This document shows, in pieces, positions 6,065-13,190 of a DNA stretch of 13,285 bases. The translations under genes and the position numbers were made by a program. Positions within the stretch are counted from its first letter, which is position 1, and the number at the start of each line of letters is the position of its first letter. The DNA comes from an uncultured Pseudomonadota bacterium (GTDB taxonomy: Bacteria > Lernaellota > Lernaellaia > Lernaellales > Lernaellaceae): the NCBI GenBank assembly GCA_937967875.1, contig CALBTQ010000620.1, positions 1-13,285 on the forward strand. Reading direction: 5' to 3'. The notes under the pieces are model-generated. The model was not told the origin of the DNA, did no database searches, and was given only the letters and a program-made list of their open reading frames with translations.

Positions 6065-6069
6065 CCACC
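6028..6069. repeat. dispersed palindromic repeat, copy 1
   Basis: These 42 bases recur in inverted orientation at 13139-13181 with one substitution and one single-base insertion. The core is palindromic: CTGATA (6032-6037) pairs with TATCAG (6057-6062), and GCC (6039-6041) with GGC (6053-6055). Such short, intergenic, palindromic multi-copy elements resemble REP/ERIC-type repeats of other bacteria, though I do not recognise this sequence as a named family. Confidence 0.75.
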
Positions 6070-6113
6070 ATATTTTATCCATTTTCCCTGATGACAATCC
6101 TGAGCGGAAGTTT

Positions 6114-7268
6114 TTAAACCAGCGATTCGACCACGGCGCCGTCGCCGGCGGTCGCCGTGTAGAAGCGGCCCTCGCGGCCGGATTTTTCGCGGTAGATTCG
6201 ACCGGCGGCGGTCATGATGTTCGCGGCGCGCGTCGGATCGACCAACGCGATCGCGCTGCCGCCGAAACCCCCGCCGACCATCCGCGCGCCGTAGACGCCT
6301 TTGCATGCCGTAAACGCTTCGACCATCGCGTCCAACTCGACGCAGGAGACCTCGTAATCGTCGCGCAAGCTGGCGTGGCCGGCGTCGGCAATCGCGCCCA
6401 ACATCGCCATTTTGCCCGCGCGCAAGGCGGCGGCGAACGCATGCACGCGCGCGTTTTGGCTCAGCACGTGCAGGCAGCGGCGGTAGACGGTCTCGGGCAG
6501 GTGCGCCTTGTTCGCCTCGAGCATGGCCGGCGTCACGTCGCGCAGGCTGGTTTGCCCGCACAGGCGCGCGCCCTGCTCGCATTCGCTACGGCGTTCGTTG
6601 TATTTGCTGGCGGCCAGTTCGCGTTTGACGCCGGTGGCACCGACGATCACCGCGAGGCGGTCGCGGTCGATGGGCAGCATGGTGCGGCTCATGTCGCGGC
6701 AATCCAGCAGCATCGCGCTGCCCGCGCGGCAGGCGGCGCCGGCCATCTGGTCCAGCAGGCCGCAGCGTGTGCCGATGCGGTGTTCGGCGGCCTGACACAC
6801 GCGCGAAAGCGCCACCGGGTCGTCCCACCGCCGGCCGACCAGTTGCGAAACGGCCAGCACGGTGGCCACGGCGAAGGCAGCGCTCGACGAGAGTCCCGCG
6901 CCGTCGGGCACGTCGCCGACGTAAGCCAGTTCGAGCCCGGCGGGATTTACACCCACCGCTTCCAATTCGAGCAGCACGGCTTGGAGAAAGTCGATCCAGT
7001 CGTGGCCGTCGGGCTGTGTATGCAGCGGAAAATCGCCGGGGCGTTCCTCGAAGTTGGCGCTGACGGCCTGCACGCGGCCCGAGTCGGTCAGGCGGCCGAC
7101 GACCCGCACGCCGTATTGGATGGCCATGGGCATGACGAAACCGTCGTTGTAGTCGGTATGTTCGCCGATGAGATTCACCCGGCCCGGCGCGAAGGCGCGC
7201 ACGGCGGGCGCGGCGGCGAAGCGTTGCGCGAACGGCGCGGCCGGATCAGTCGTCGGTTTCGCGGTCAT
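6114..7268 (-). CDS. galK: galactokinase (GalK)
   Basis: Cytoplasmic GHMP-family kinase that phosphorylates alpha-D-galactose with ATP to galactose 1-phosphate, the first committed Leloir step. The 384-residue product matches the usual length (about 380-390). The galactokinase signature GRVNLIGEHTDYNDG (29-43) includes Arg30 for catalysis. The GHMP ATP-binding motif PDGAGLSSSAA is at 121-131, the catalytic base is Asp173 in CGLLDQMAG, and the third GHMP motif GGGFGG is at 332-337. All key residues are present. The ATG at 7268 overlaps the end of the upstream HD-GYP gene by 23 bases, with GAGG upstream inside that gene; an in-frame start 33 bases further up would add residues that do not resemble the family. 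The overlap suggests translational coupling. It is the last gene of the galT operon. Confidence 0.96.
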   Translation of the reverse strand: MTAKPTTDPAAPFAQRFAAAPAVRAFAPGRVNLIGEHTDYNDGFVMPMAIQYGVRVVGRLTDSGRVQAVSANFEERPGDFPLHTQPDGHDWIDFLQAVLLELEAVGVNPAGLELAYVGDVPDGAGLSSSAAFAVATVLAVSQLVGRRWDDPVALSRVCQAAEHRIGTRCGLLDQMAGAACRAGSAMLLDCRDMSRTMLPIDRDRLAVIVGATGVKRELAASKYNERRSECEQGARLCGQTSLRDVTPAMLEANKAHLPETVYRRCLHVLSQNARVHAFAAALRAGKMAMLGAIADAGHASLRDDYEVSCVELDAMVEAFTACKGVYGARMVGGGFGGSAIALVDPTRAANIMTAAGRIYREKSGREGRFYTATAGDGAVVESLV

Positions 7269-8703
7269 CGCGGGCGACCTCGACGAAAGCGGCGACCACA
7301 TCCGGATCCAACTGCGTGCCGGCGACCCGCTTGATTTCGGCGATCGCCTCCTCGTGCGAGAAGGCCTTGCGGTACGGCCGGTTGGAAACCATCGCGTCGT
7401 AGGTATCGGCCACGGCGATCACCCGCGCGCCCAGCGGAATGTCGGCGCCGGCCAGGCCGATCGGATACCCGCTGCCGTCCCACCGCTCGTGGTGGTTGAG
7501 AATCAGCGGCACGCAGCGCGCCAGGTGGCGCACCGGCGCGACGATCTTGCTGCCCATGTCCGGGTGCTGCTTGATCACCAGCCACTCGGAATCGTCGAGC
7601 TTGCCCGGCTTGAGCAGGATCGCGTCGCGGATGCCGATCTTGCCGATGTCGTGCAGCACCGAGGCGTTGCGCACGTCTTCCACCTCGCGCGGCGTCAGGC
7701 CCATCTTCTGGGCGATGCGCACCGCGTTGCGCATAACCGACGTGGAATGGCCCGACAGATACTGGTCGCGCGCCTCCAGGGCGTTGGCCAGGCTGATGAT
7801 CGTGTGCAGGTAGCTGGTTTGCAGCGTGTTGTACAAATTGGCGTTCTGGATGGCCACCGCCGCCTGCCCGGCCAGCAGCGAGAGGAACTGCACGTCGCTT
7901 TGCTGGAACTGCTCGCGACCGGCGAAATTGGTGATGTTGAGCACGCCGATCACGTTGCCCTTGACCTTCAGCGGCAGGCTGATCGCGCTTTTGATGTGAT
8001 CGTCTTTGAGGTGCTGCTTGAAGCGCTCGTCTTCATGACCGCGTTGCAGAATGACCGTTTCGCCCGTGGCCGCCGTGTAGCCGGCGATGCCCACGCCGAT
8101 CTGCCCTTTCCACTCGGTCAGCACGTCCTTGGGCAGACCGACCGCGGCGCGGATCTTCAAATCATCGCCGTCGACCAGCATGAGGCTGATGCGATCGCAG
8201 CGCGCCTCTTTCTGCGCGGTGACGACGATCGTGTTGAGCAGCGCGTCCAGGTCGAGGGTGAGCAGAAATTCCTGGTTGATCGCCGTCAGCGGCGAGAGCG
8301 TGCCGGTGCGCGCCGCTTCACGGATTTTCATCATGCGACCCAACGAGGCCAGCAGGTCTTCTTCCAGATGTTGCTCGTCCCGCGGCAGACGCACGACCTT
8401 GGCCCACCCGCGGTTGAGGCGCGCGTCCTCTTCCTCGGCGTCGGCATCCGGCGCGACCAGCAGCACCGCGAGGGTGGACGGATTCTTCGCCACCAGCGCG
8501 TCCAGGCCGCCGTCGCGATCGTCGATGTTCTGCGCATCGACGATCATCGCGTCGAACCGGTTGCGCGACAGTTCGTCGTCGATGCCGCGCAGGTCCTTGG
8601 CCGTGGTGACCTGGTTGCCGCGCTCGACCAGCGCGCCGACCACCTGCTTCATTAAAACCGGCAATCCGCCGGCGACCAGGATTCTCGCTTCCTCGATCAA
8701 CAC
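7246..8703 (-). CDS. response-regulator-like GAF/HD-GYP protein, predicted c-di-GMP phosphodiesterase
   Basis: A 485-residue cytoplasmic signalling protein. Residues 6-125 resemble a receiver domain, with Asp56 (FDAMIVDAQ) at the phosphoacceptor position; the acidic pair normally after the first strand is replaced by Ala-Gly-Gly, so phosphorylation is doubtful. A GAF domain (about 145-290) follows; it could bind a small ligand. The C-terminal HD-GYP domain (about 295-480) keeps the metal and substrate motifs: GHS (318-320), HDIGK (351-355), HH (404-405), DGSGYP (409-414) and ADTYDAM (432-438). HD-GYP proteins hydrolyse cyclic di-GMP, usually to GMP or pGpG. The GTG at 8703 directly follows the galT stop and has GGAGG five bases upstream, inside galT; a TTG three bases on is also possible. 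The stop lies within galK. Confidence 0.92.
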   Translation of the reverse strand: MLIEEARILVAGGLPVLMKQVVGALVERGNQVTTAKDLRGIDDELSRNRFDAMIVDAQNIDDRDGGLDALVAKNPSTLAVLLVAPDADAEEEDARLNRGWAKVVRLPRDEQHLEEDLLASLGRMMKIREAARTGTLSPLTAINQEFLLTLDLDALLNTIVVTAQKEARCDRISLMLVDGDDLKIRAAVGLPKDVLTEWKGQIGVGIAGYTAATGETVILQRGHEDERFKQHLKDDHIKSAISLPLKVKGNVIGVLNITNFAGREQFQQSDVQFLSLLAGQAAVAIQNANLYNTLQTSYLHTIISLANALEARDQYLSGHSTSVMRNAVRIAQKMGLTPREVEDVRNASVLHDIGKIGIRDAILLKPGKLDDSEWLVIKQHPDMGSKIVAPVRHLARCVPLILNHHERWDGSGYPIGLAGADIPLGARVIAVADTYDAMVSNRPYRKAFSHEEAIAEIKRVAGTQLDPDVVAAFVEVARDDRETDD

Positions 8704-9666
8704 TTAATCCTCCGCTTCCGCCAACAGCGCGCGCAGCTCGGCCGCTTTCTCCTCGGGGTAGCTGTCGTTGATGAACAGCCCGGCGCCCGTTTCGCAGCCG
8801 GCGCGGAACTTCAGCTTCTCCCGGCTGCGTCGAATCGGATACAGCTCGATATGCAGATGCGTGCCGTTGCCCGCGTCGCCGTGCGGCGGCGCTTGATGAA
8901 AGGCCATCATGTAGGGGAACGGCCGCTCGTAGTAATTGCGGTAGGTGCGCAGCATCCGCTTGAGCGCCGCCATCATCGGGCGCAGCTCGTCGTCGGTCAG
9001 CTCGCCCATGTGCTTGAGGCAGCGCTGCGGATACAGGTGCGTCTCGTAAGGCCAGCGCGCATAGAACGGCACGAAGGCCGTCCAACCGCCCTCGTCGAAG
9101 AGGATGCGCCGCCCGTCGGCGCGCTCGCTCTCGACCAGGCGGCAGTGCAGGCACTCGCCGGTTTTTTCGCGGTAGGTCGCCGCCCGTTTCATCTCGACGG
9201 CGGGCACCGGTGGAATCAGCGGGAAGGCGTAGATCTGCCCGTGCGGATGCGGCATGGTCACGCCGATTTCCTCGCCGTGGTTTTCAAACACGTAGACGTA
9301 CTTGATCTTTTTGTTCGCGAACAGTTCGAGATACCGGGCCCGCCACAAGTGGGCGATCTTCACCAGGTGATCGTTGTCGATGTCGATGAAATCGCGCGTA
9401 TGGTCCGGATGATACAGCACGACGTCGCAGGCGCCCCACGATTTGCGCACGCGCCAGGGCGGATCGTTCTCGACGCCCGGAATCGGCGCCGGCGTGTCGA
9501 AGCTGGGAAAGTCGTTGGGATAGATGTGCACGTCGTAGCTGTCGGGCACGCGGCCCGAGCCGGGGCAGAACGGGCACCAATCGCGCGGCATTTGCGGCCG
9601 GTCCATCCGGTGCGTCGCGGTCACGACCCACTCGCCGCGCAGCGGGTCCCAGCGTAGTTCGCTCAT
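8704..9666 (-). CDS. galT: galactose-1-phosphate uridylyltransferase (GalT)
   Basis: Exchanges UMP between UDP-glucose and galactose 1-phosphate, giving UDP-galactose and glucose 1-phosphate through a covalent uridylyl-histidine. The 320-residue product is somewhat shorter than the E. coli enzyme (348). The active site HPHGQIY has nucleophile His142. Likely zinc ligands are Cys31 and Cys34 (CPFC), His89 (HPDHT) and His140, as in the HIT-superfamily GalT fold. The C-terminal THLHIELYP (269-277) and YETHLYP (207-213) are typical. An additional CLHC (172-175) is present. The ATG at 9666 has a purine-rich AGGAAAAGGA just upstream. First gene of the three-gene unit galT, HD-GYP, galK. No galE or galM is seen. 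Confidence 0.95.
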   Translation of the reverse strand: MSELRWDPLRGEWVVTATHRMDRPQMPRDWCPFCPGSGRVPDSYDVHIYPNDFPSFDTPAPIPGVENDPPWRVRKSWGACDVVLYHPDHTRDFIDIDNDHLVKIAHLWRARYLELFANKKIKYVYVFENHGEEIGVTMPHPHGQIYAFPLIPPVPAVEMKRAATYREKTGECLHCRLVESERADGRRILFDEGGWTAFVPFYARWPYETHLYPQRCLKHMGELTDDELRPMMAALKRMLRTYRNYYERPFPYMMAFHQAPPHGDAGNGTHLHIELYPIRRSREKLKFRAGCETGAGLFINDSYPEEKAAELRALLAEAED

Positions 9667-9684
9667 TCCTTTTCCTCATACGCG

Positions 9685-9699
9685 CCGTCGCCTCGACGG
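9685..9699. repeat. 6-base perfect hairpin upstream of galT
   Basis: CCGTCG (9685-9690) and CGACGG (9694-9699) flank a three-base loop and lie 18-33 bases upstream of the galT start. In the galT leader RNA this would be a stable short hairpin close to the ribosome site; a role in tuning translation is an inference. Confidence 0.4.
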
Positions 9700-9781
9700 T
9701 CGCGGCAATAAACAGCTCATACGCGGAGCGCACGCCGACATACACCGGCGGCGCTCCCTTCCGCCAAAAGGGCGAACCCGT

Positions 9782-9810
9782 AGGTTAATGGTTGCCGACG
9801 CTTCTGACAA
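9782..9810 (-). promoter_or_regulatory. weak candidate promoter for the gal operon
   Basis: On the minus strand TTGTCA (9810-9805, five of six to the -35 consensus) is followed after exactly 17 bases by TAACCT (9787-9782, only three of six to the -10 consensus). The leader to galT would be about 110 bases. I see no clear operator beside it. The same 278-base gap also serves the divergent gene at 9945, for which TTGACT at 9873-9878 is the only -35-like hexamer, without a good -10. Confidence 0.25.
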
Positions 9811-9944
9811 TGCCCTTCACGACTATATTTTCCGGTGCCGGTGGGTATCGGATCTTTCGATTCCGATGTTGATTGACTTTTTACACATCATCCCGGAATT
9901 TAGAACGATCATTCAAACTTCGTTCCGCTGAGGGGGAGACAATC

Positions 9945-11606
9945 ATGCGGAATTACCTTAGTTCGTCAATGCTGTTGCTGGCATGTCTGATCTTTTCGCC
10001 GCTTGGGGCGACGGCCGGTGAAATTCCCGACGTTCCGCCGAATCTGAATCTGCCGCAGTTTCTCGGTCAACCGGCACAAGCCAAGCCACTGCCGCCCAAA
10101 GAGGTGGAGCCGCATCCGTACTTGGCGCCGCAGTCGTCGATGCATGTGGACATGTACAATTCCGGCGTGGTCGACCTGCCCACGCCGCTGGGCGTCGATC
10201 CGGTCGTACGCTCGCGTTCGATGAGCCAATTCATCGGCATGTGCCTAAACTTCTTTTACGATAGCGACAACAATCTGTTCGCCTTTTGCGGCACGATGCC
10301 CGAGGGCTTGATCGGTATGAGCATCGATTTTCAAATCGCGCTGATCGATCAAGAAACGCTGGGCAAGCGCGCGACGTTCGATCTGCTGTCTTTTTCCGTT
10401 CTCGAATTGCTGAACATTCCGCTGGAATTCGGCTACATGAACCTCGACAACCAGGGCCGGATGATCGTTATTGACGAAGACAACAACGTGCTGTTCGTCG
10501 GACTGACCGGCGATCCCGCGCAGCCGGATCTGGCCGTGCTGGCCTCGTTCGCGCTGGCCGACTATGTCGAGCCGGCCGTGGACAAGGTTGCCTCGGTGGT
10601 GCCCGATTATGACGGCAATTACTGGTTCATGACCCTGGGGAAAGCCGACGCCGACGGCAAGGCGTTCGTCCCGGCGATGCTCGGCGTGGTCGCGCGCGAC
10701 ACGCAAGAAGTACTGCTGCGCGAATTCACCGGCCAGGTGATCGAAAACGGCCTGGCGGTCGACGCGCACGGCGTGTATGTCGTGACCGATTACGCGACCT
10801 ACGGTTTCGCGCTCGACGCGACTGCCGGGGAAATCGATCTGCTCTGGCGCGAACCGTACACGCGCGCCACAACGCCCAAGCCGGGCACGATTTCGCTGTA
10901 CGGTTCCGGCGCGACACCGACCTTGCTCGGCGACGAATACCTGGTCATCACCGACAATGCCGATGAGCAAATCAATCTGCTGGTCTATGATCGCCGGCGC
11001 AATGTCGACGGCGAACGGTTGATTTGTCAGGTGCCCCTGTTCGAAGCCGGCGCGAGCGCCAACGAAAATTCGCCCATCGCCGTCGGCCGCAGCATCCTGG
11101 TGCAAAACTGGTACAACGCGCCCGCGATGATCTTCGGCGACCATTCGCAAATGGCGCCCGGTCTATGGCGCATCGACATCCGTGAAGATGAAAGCGGCTG
11201 CGACGTCATTTGGCGCAACGAGCAATTCGCCGCGGCGGGTACGATCAAACTTTCCACCGCAACCGGGGTGGTCTACGGCGCGATGCAAAGCCGCGAGATC
11301 GCCGACACGCGCGCCTGGTACGCGCAGGCGGTCGATTTCGCCACCGGCGAAACGGTTTTCCAGGTGCTGCTGGGCAACGGAACGTTCAAAGACATTTTGT
11401 ACATTCCCGTTTATTTCGGGCCCGACGGTACGCTTTATCAACCGGTGCTCAACGGCATCATCGCCGTATCCGACGCCGTCCAGATCGACGACGACGATGA
11501 TGACGACGCTTCGCCCGATGACGATGCAACCGACGATGACGACGATTTTCTTCCGCCGATCTCGGGCGATGACGACGATGACGATGACGACGGGTGTGGT
11601 TGCTGA
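9945..11606 (+). CDS. exported protein with poly-Asp C-terminal tail ending GCGC, possible beta-propeller
   Basis: A 553-residue exported protein that I cannot assign to a family. An N-terminal signal (1-24) probably ends at ATA-GE; an LLAC at 11-14 resembles a lipobox, but the hydrophobic stretch before it is too short for a normal lipoprotein. Residues 25-60 are proline-rich. The body (about 70-510) has many short beta-type segments with Asp/Asn-Gly turns (for example DNQGRMIVID, DYDGNYWFM, DAHGVYVV, GPDGTLYQP), which suggests a propeller-like repeat fold. The tail has runs of seven, three, five and eight Asp and finishes with Gly-Cys-Gly-Cys at the stop. I chose the ATG at 9945 since GGGGGAG lies just upstream and a signal peptide follows at once; the frame is open 24 codons further up. 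It is transcribed away from galT. Confidence 0.8.
   Translation: MRNYLSSSMLLLACLIFSPLGATAGEIPDVPPNLNLPQFLGQPAQAKPLPPKEVEPHPYLAPQSSMHVDMYNSGVVDLPTPLGVDPVVRSRSMSQFIGMCLNFFYDSDNNLFAFCGTMPEGLIGMSIDFQIALIDQETLGKRATFDLLSFSVLELLNIPLEFGYMNLDNQGRMIVIDEDNNVLFVGLTGDPAQPDLAVLASFALADYVEPAVDKVASVVPDYDGNYWFMTLGKADADGKAFVPAMLGVVARDTQEVLLREFTGQVIENGLAVDAHGVYVVTDYATYGFALDATAGEIDLLWREPYTRATTPKPGTISLYGSGATPTLLGDEYLVITDNADEQINLLVYDRRRNVDGERLICQVPLFEAGASANENSPIAVGRSILVQNWYNAPAMIFGDHSQMAPGLWRIDIREDESGCDVIWRNEQFAAAGTIKLSTATGVVYGAMQSREIADTRAWYAQAVDFATGETVFQVLLGNGTFKDILYIPVYFGPDGTLYQPVLNGIIAVSDAVQIDDDDDDDASPDDDATDDDDDFLPPISGDDDDDDDDGCGC
11487..11591 (+). repeat. poly-aspartate coding tract
   Basis: GAC and GAT codons dominate this stretch, encoding Asp runs of 7, 3, 5 and 8 separated by ASP, AT and FLPPISG. 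It resembles the Asp linker of the lipoprotein at 4527, but here it sits at the C-terminus. GAC and GAT are mixed, so this is not one pure trinucleotide expansion. Confidence 0.85.
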
Positions 11607-11656
11607 GCGGAAAATCGTCGCGTTCCACGCATACCCCGACATTTGCCCGGCCTTTG

Positions 11657-11693
11657 CTTTGTGGTACCATTCGAATGCGGCACAAACTTTTTT
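11657..11693 (+). terminator. hairpin followed by T6: terminator or attenuator
   Basis: TTTGTG (11658-11663) pairs with CACAAA (11681-11686), enclosing the palindrome CATTCGAATG (11668-11677), and TTTTTT follows at 11688-11693. It is 50 bases after the stop of the Asp-tail protein, a sensible terminator position. The stem is GC-poor. Because the ribosome site of the next gene starts at 11700, it could instead be an attenuator in that gene's leader. Confidence 0.4.
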
Positions 11694-11709
11694 CATCCCG
11701 GAGGCGAAG

Positions 11710-12273
11710 ATGGAAGCGCTCGAAGGACTCCTGCAACGTGAAGACACCGCGTTGGTCGTCGTCGACATTCAGGAAAAGCTGTTTCCCAAGGTGAACAATC
11801 ATCAACTCGTGCTGGATCGCTGCCTGAAGACCATCGAGTTCTGCAAACGATTGAACATCCCGATCATCGTCACCGAACAGTATCCGTCGGGGCTGGGCCT
11901 GACGCTGCCCGCCGTGCAGGACACGCTGGGCGCGGAGTACAAGCCGATCGCCAAGACGGCCTTTTCCTGCTTCGGCGAGCCCGCGTTCGTCGAGGCGGTC
12001 GAGGAGCTGGAAGTCGCTTCGCTGGTGCTCATCGGCATCGAGACGCACGTGTGCGTGGCGCAAACCGCGCTGGTGGGCATGCACGGCCACGACCTGGAGA
12101 TGGTCGTGCTCGCCGACTGCGTGTCCAGCCGCGATGCGTACAACACCGACGTGGGCCTGCGCCGCATCGACGAGGAAGGCGGCATCATTTCGTCGATGGA
12201 AATGTTCTTCTACGAGATGCTCGTGCGCGCCAAAACCGACGAACACCAGGCCGTGTTCGACCTGCTCAAATAA
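11710..12273 (+). CDS. isochorismatase-family cysteine hydrolase
   Basis: A 187-residue cytoplasmic hydrolase of the isochorismatase-like superfamily (PF00857), which includes isochorismatase, nicotinamidase, N-carbamoylsarcosine amidase and YcaC-type proteins. The catalytic triad is visible: Asp19 (VVDIQ), Lys82 (IAKTAFSCF) and Cys115 in the signature GIETHVCVAQTA (109-120), which carries the usual cis-peptide position before the cysteine region. Length is normal for the small single-domain members. The metal-binding histidine set of nicotinamidases is not obvious, so I do not call it PncA despite nadB in the window; the substrate is unknown. The ATG at 11710 has GGAGG five bases upstream; the same frame is open further up inside the preceding gene, but this is not a real extension. 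The lipoprotein gene starts 14 bases after its stop. Confidence 0.92.
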   Translation: MEALEGLLQREDTALVVVDIQEKLFPKVNNHQLVLDRCLKTIEFCKRLNIPIIVTEQYPSGLGLTLPAVQDTLGAEYKPIAKTAFSCFGEPAFVEAVEELEVASLVLIGIETHVCVAQTALVGMHGHDLEMVVLADCVSSRDAYNTDVGLRRIDEEGGIISSMEMFFYEMLVRAKTDEHQAVFDLLK

Positions 12274-12287
12274 ACGGGGAAAACTAA

Positions 12288-13052
12288 ATGCGCATTCGTT
12301 GGGCGATTCTTTGTTGCCTGTTGATTCTGTTGTTGCCGCTGGCGGCGTGCAAAAAACCGGCAGTCGAAACCGCCGCCGCGCCGGCGCTGCCGGAAATCGA
12401 GATGAAAAACCGCGAGGCGCTCATGGCCTATCTCAACGAGCGCCTGGCGATGAACCAGCCCGGTCGTCCGGCCGACGCGGAACATGGCGAGAAAAACCGC
12501 CTGTCCTACTTCGGCTGCCTGGAGCAATACAAAGACGACGACTGCCGCTTCATGCTGTGCAGCCCCTACGCCTTCTCCGCCGCCGATCAGTTCCTGCTGG
12601 CCGGCAACCTCGACGAGGCCTTCAAGTACTACGGCGCCGCCTACGACCTGGTCAAAGAGGAGATCGCAAGCAGCGTCGAGCAGCTCAACAAGTGGGAAAC
12701 CGAAATCGAAACCAAAAAAGCCAACGGCGAAGCGACCGAGCAGGACCGGCGGCACTTTCTGTTCCGCAAGGTGACCTCGATGCAGCGCCTGTACAAAATG
12801 CACGCCGAGGTCGGGCGCACCTTCCGCCGCCTGGCGATGATCTTCGATCGGCAGGGCAAAACCGACGAGGCCGCCAACGCGCGCACGATGGCCGACGACT
12901 TCGTCGAAACCGCCGCCGACCGTTACTTCGACTACTTCGCCGCGCGCAAGGAAATCGCGCCGCTGCTGGATCCCGACGACGCCACGCACCAGAGCTTCTA
13001 CATTTCCACCATCAAGGAAACCGACCTGCTGCTGGAAATGCCGCACCTGTAA
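12288..13052 (+). CDS. helical lipoprotein of unknown function
   Basis: A 254-residue predicted lipoprotein. Two arginines and a leucine-rich segment (6-18) precede the lipobox LAAC, with Cys21 as the lipidated residue and Lys22-Lys23 after it. The mature part is rich in Ala, Glu, Lys, Asp and Arg and looks almost wholly helical. Around residues 95-125 (AADQFLLAGNLDEAFKYYGAAYDL) it resembles one TPR-like helix pair, and a similar segment RRLAMIFDRQGKTDEAAN appears near 185-205. A stretch near 125-150 could be coiled-coil. Three cysteines (CLEQYKDDDCRFMLC, near 77-91) could form disulfides. I recognise no specific family. A weak GGGG precedes the ATG by eight bases. The 14-base gap suggests cotranscription with the hydrolase. 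Confidence 0.8.
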   Translation: MRIRWAILCCLLILLLPLAACKKPAVETAAAPALPEIEMKNREALMAYLNERLAMNQPGRPADAEHGEKNRLSYFGCLEQYKDDDCRFMLCSPYAFSAADQFLLAGNLDEAFKYYGAAYDLVKEEIASSVEQLNKWETEIETKKANGEATEQDRRHFLFRKVTSMQRLYKMHAEVGRTFRRLAMIFDRQGKTDEAANARTMADDFVETAADRYFDYFAARKEIAPLLDPDDATHQSFYISTIKETDLLLEMPHL

Positions 13053-13055
13053 ACA

Positions 13056-13083
13056 GTTATAAGTTATGAGTTATTAGTTATGA
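13056..13083. repeat. four tandem 7-base repeats (GTTATGA type)
   Basis: GTTATAA, GTTATGA, GTTATTA and GTTATGA follow each other without gaps, four bases after the stop codon of the last lipoprotein gene. They differ only at positions six and seven of the heptamer. Inverted heptamers TCATAAC and TCATCAC occur at 13111-13124, so ATGAGTTAT (13066-13074) can pair with ATAACTCAT (13113-13121). The stretch is much more AT-rich than the genes. Confidence 0.75.
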
Positions 13084-13110
13084 ATTGATGTAATACCGTC
13101 AACTTATCCC

Positions 13111-13124
13111 TCATAACTCATCAC
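13111..13124. repeat. inverted heptamer copies
   Basis: TCATAAC and TCATCAC are reverse-complement versions of the GTTATGA unit at 13056-13083. Together the two blocks form a long AT-rich inverted repeat with a loop of about 38 bases. Confidence 0.6.
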
Positions 13125-13138
13125 ATTTAATTTTCTTC

Positions 13139-13181
13139 GGTGGCGCTGATACGCCGAACGCGGTGAGGCTTAATCAGTGTT
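13139..13181. repeat. dispersed palindromic repeat, copy 2
   Basis: This is the reverse complement of 6028-6069 with one substitution and one inserted base. Its core pairs CTGAT and GCC with their complements. It follows the heptamer repeats and lies 87 bases after the last gene. Confidence 0.75.
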
Positions 13182-13190
13182 GATCGGAAA

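Noticed and set aside
7168..8655. Plus-strand open frame of 495 codons opposite the HD-GYP gene
   Set aside because: Its composition is typical of antisense frames and the opposite strand carries intact GAF and HD-GYP motifs.
11592..11700. A frameshift extending the GCGC tail into a MYXO-CTERM-like anchor
   Set aside because: The two other forward frames after the stop encode no hydrophobic helix followed by basic residues, so a lost anchor is not supported.
11182..11709. N-terminal extension of the hydrolase inside the upstream gene
   Set aside because: The extension overlaps the coding region of the Asp-tail protein, while the ATG at 11710 has a good ribosome site and fits the family length.
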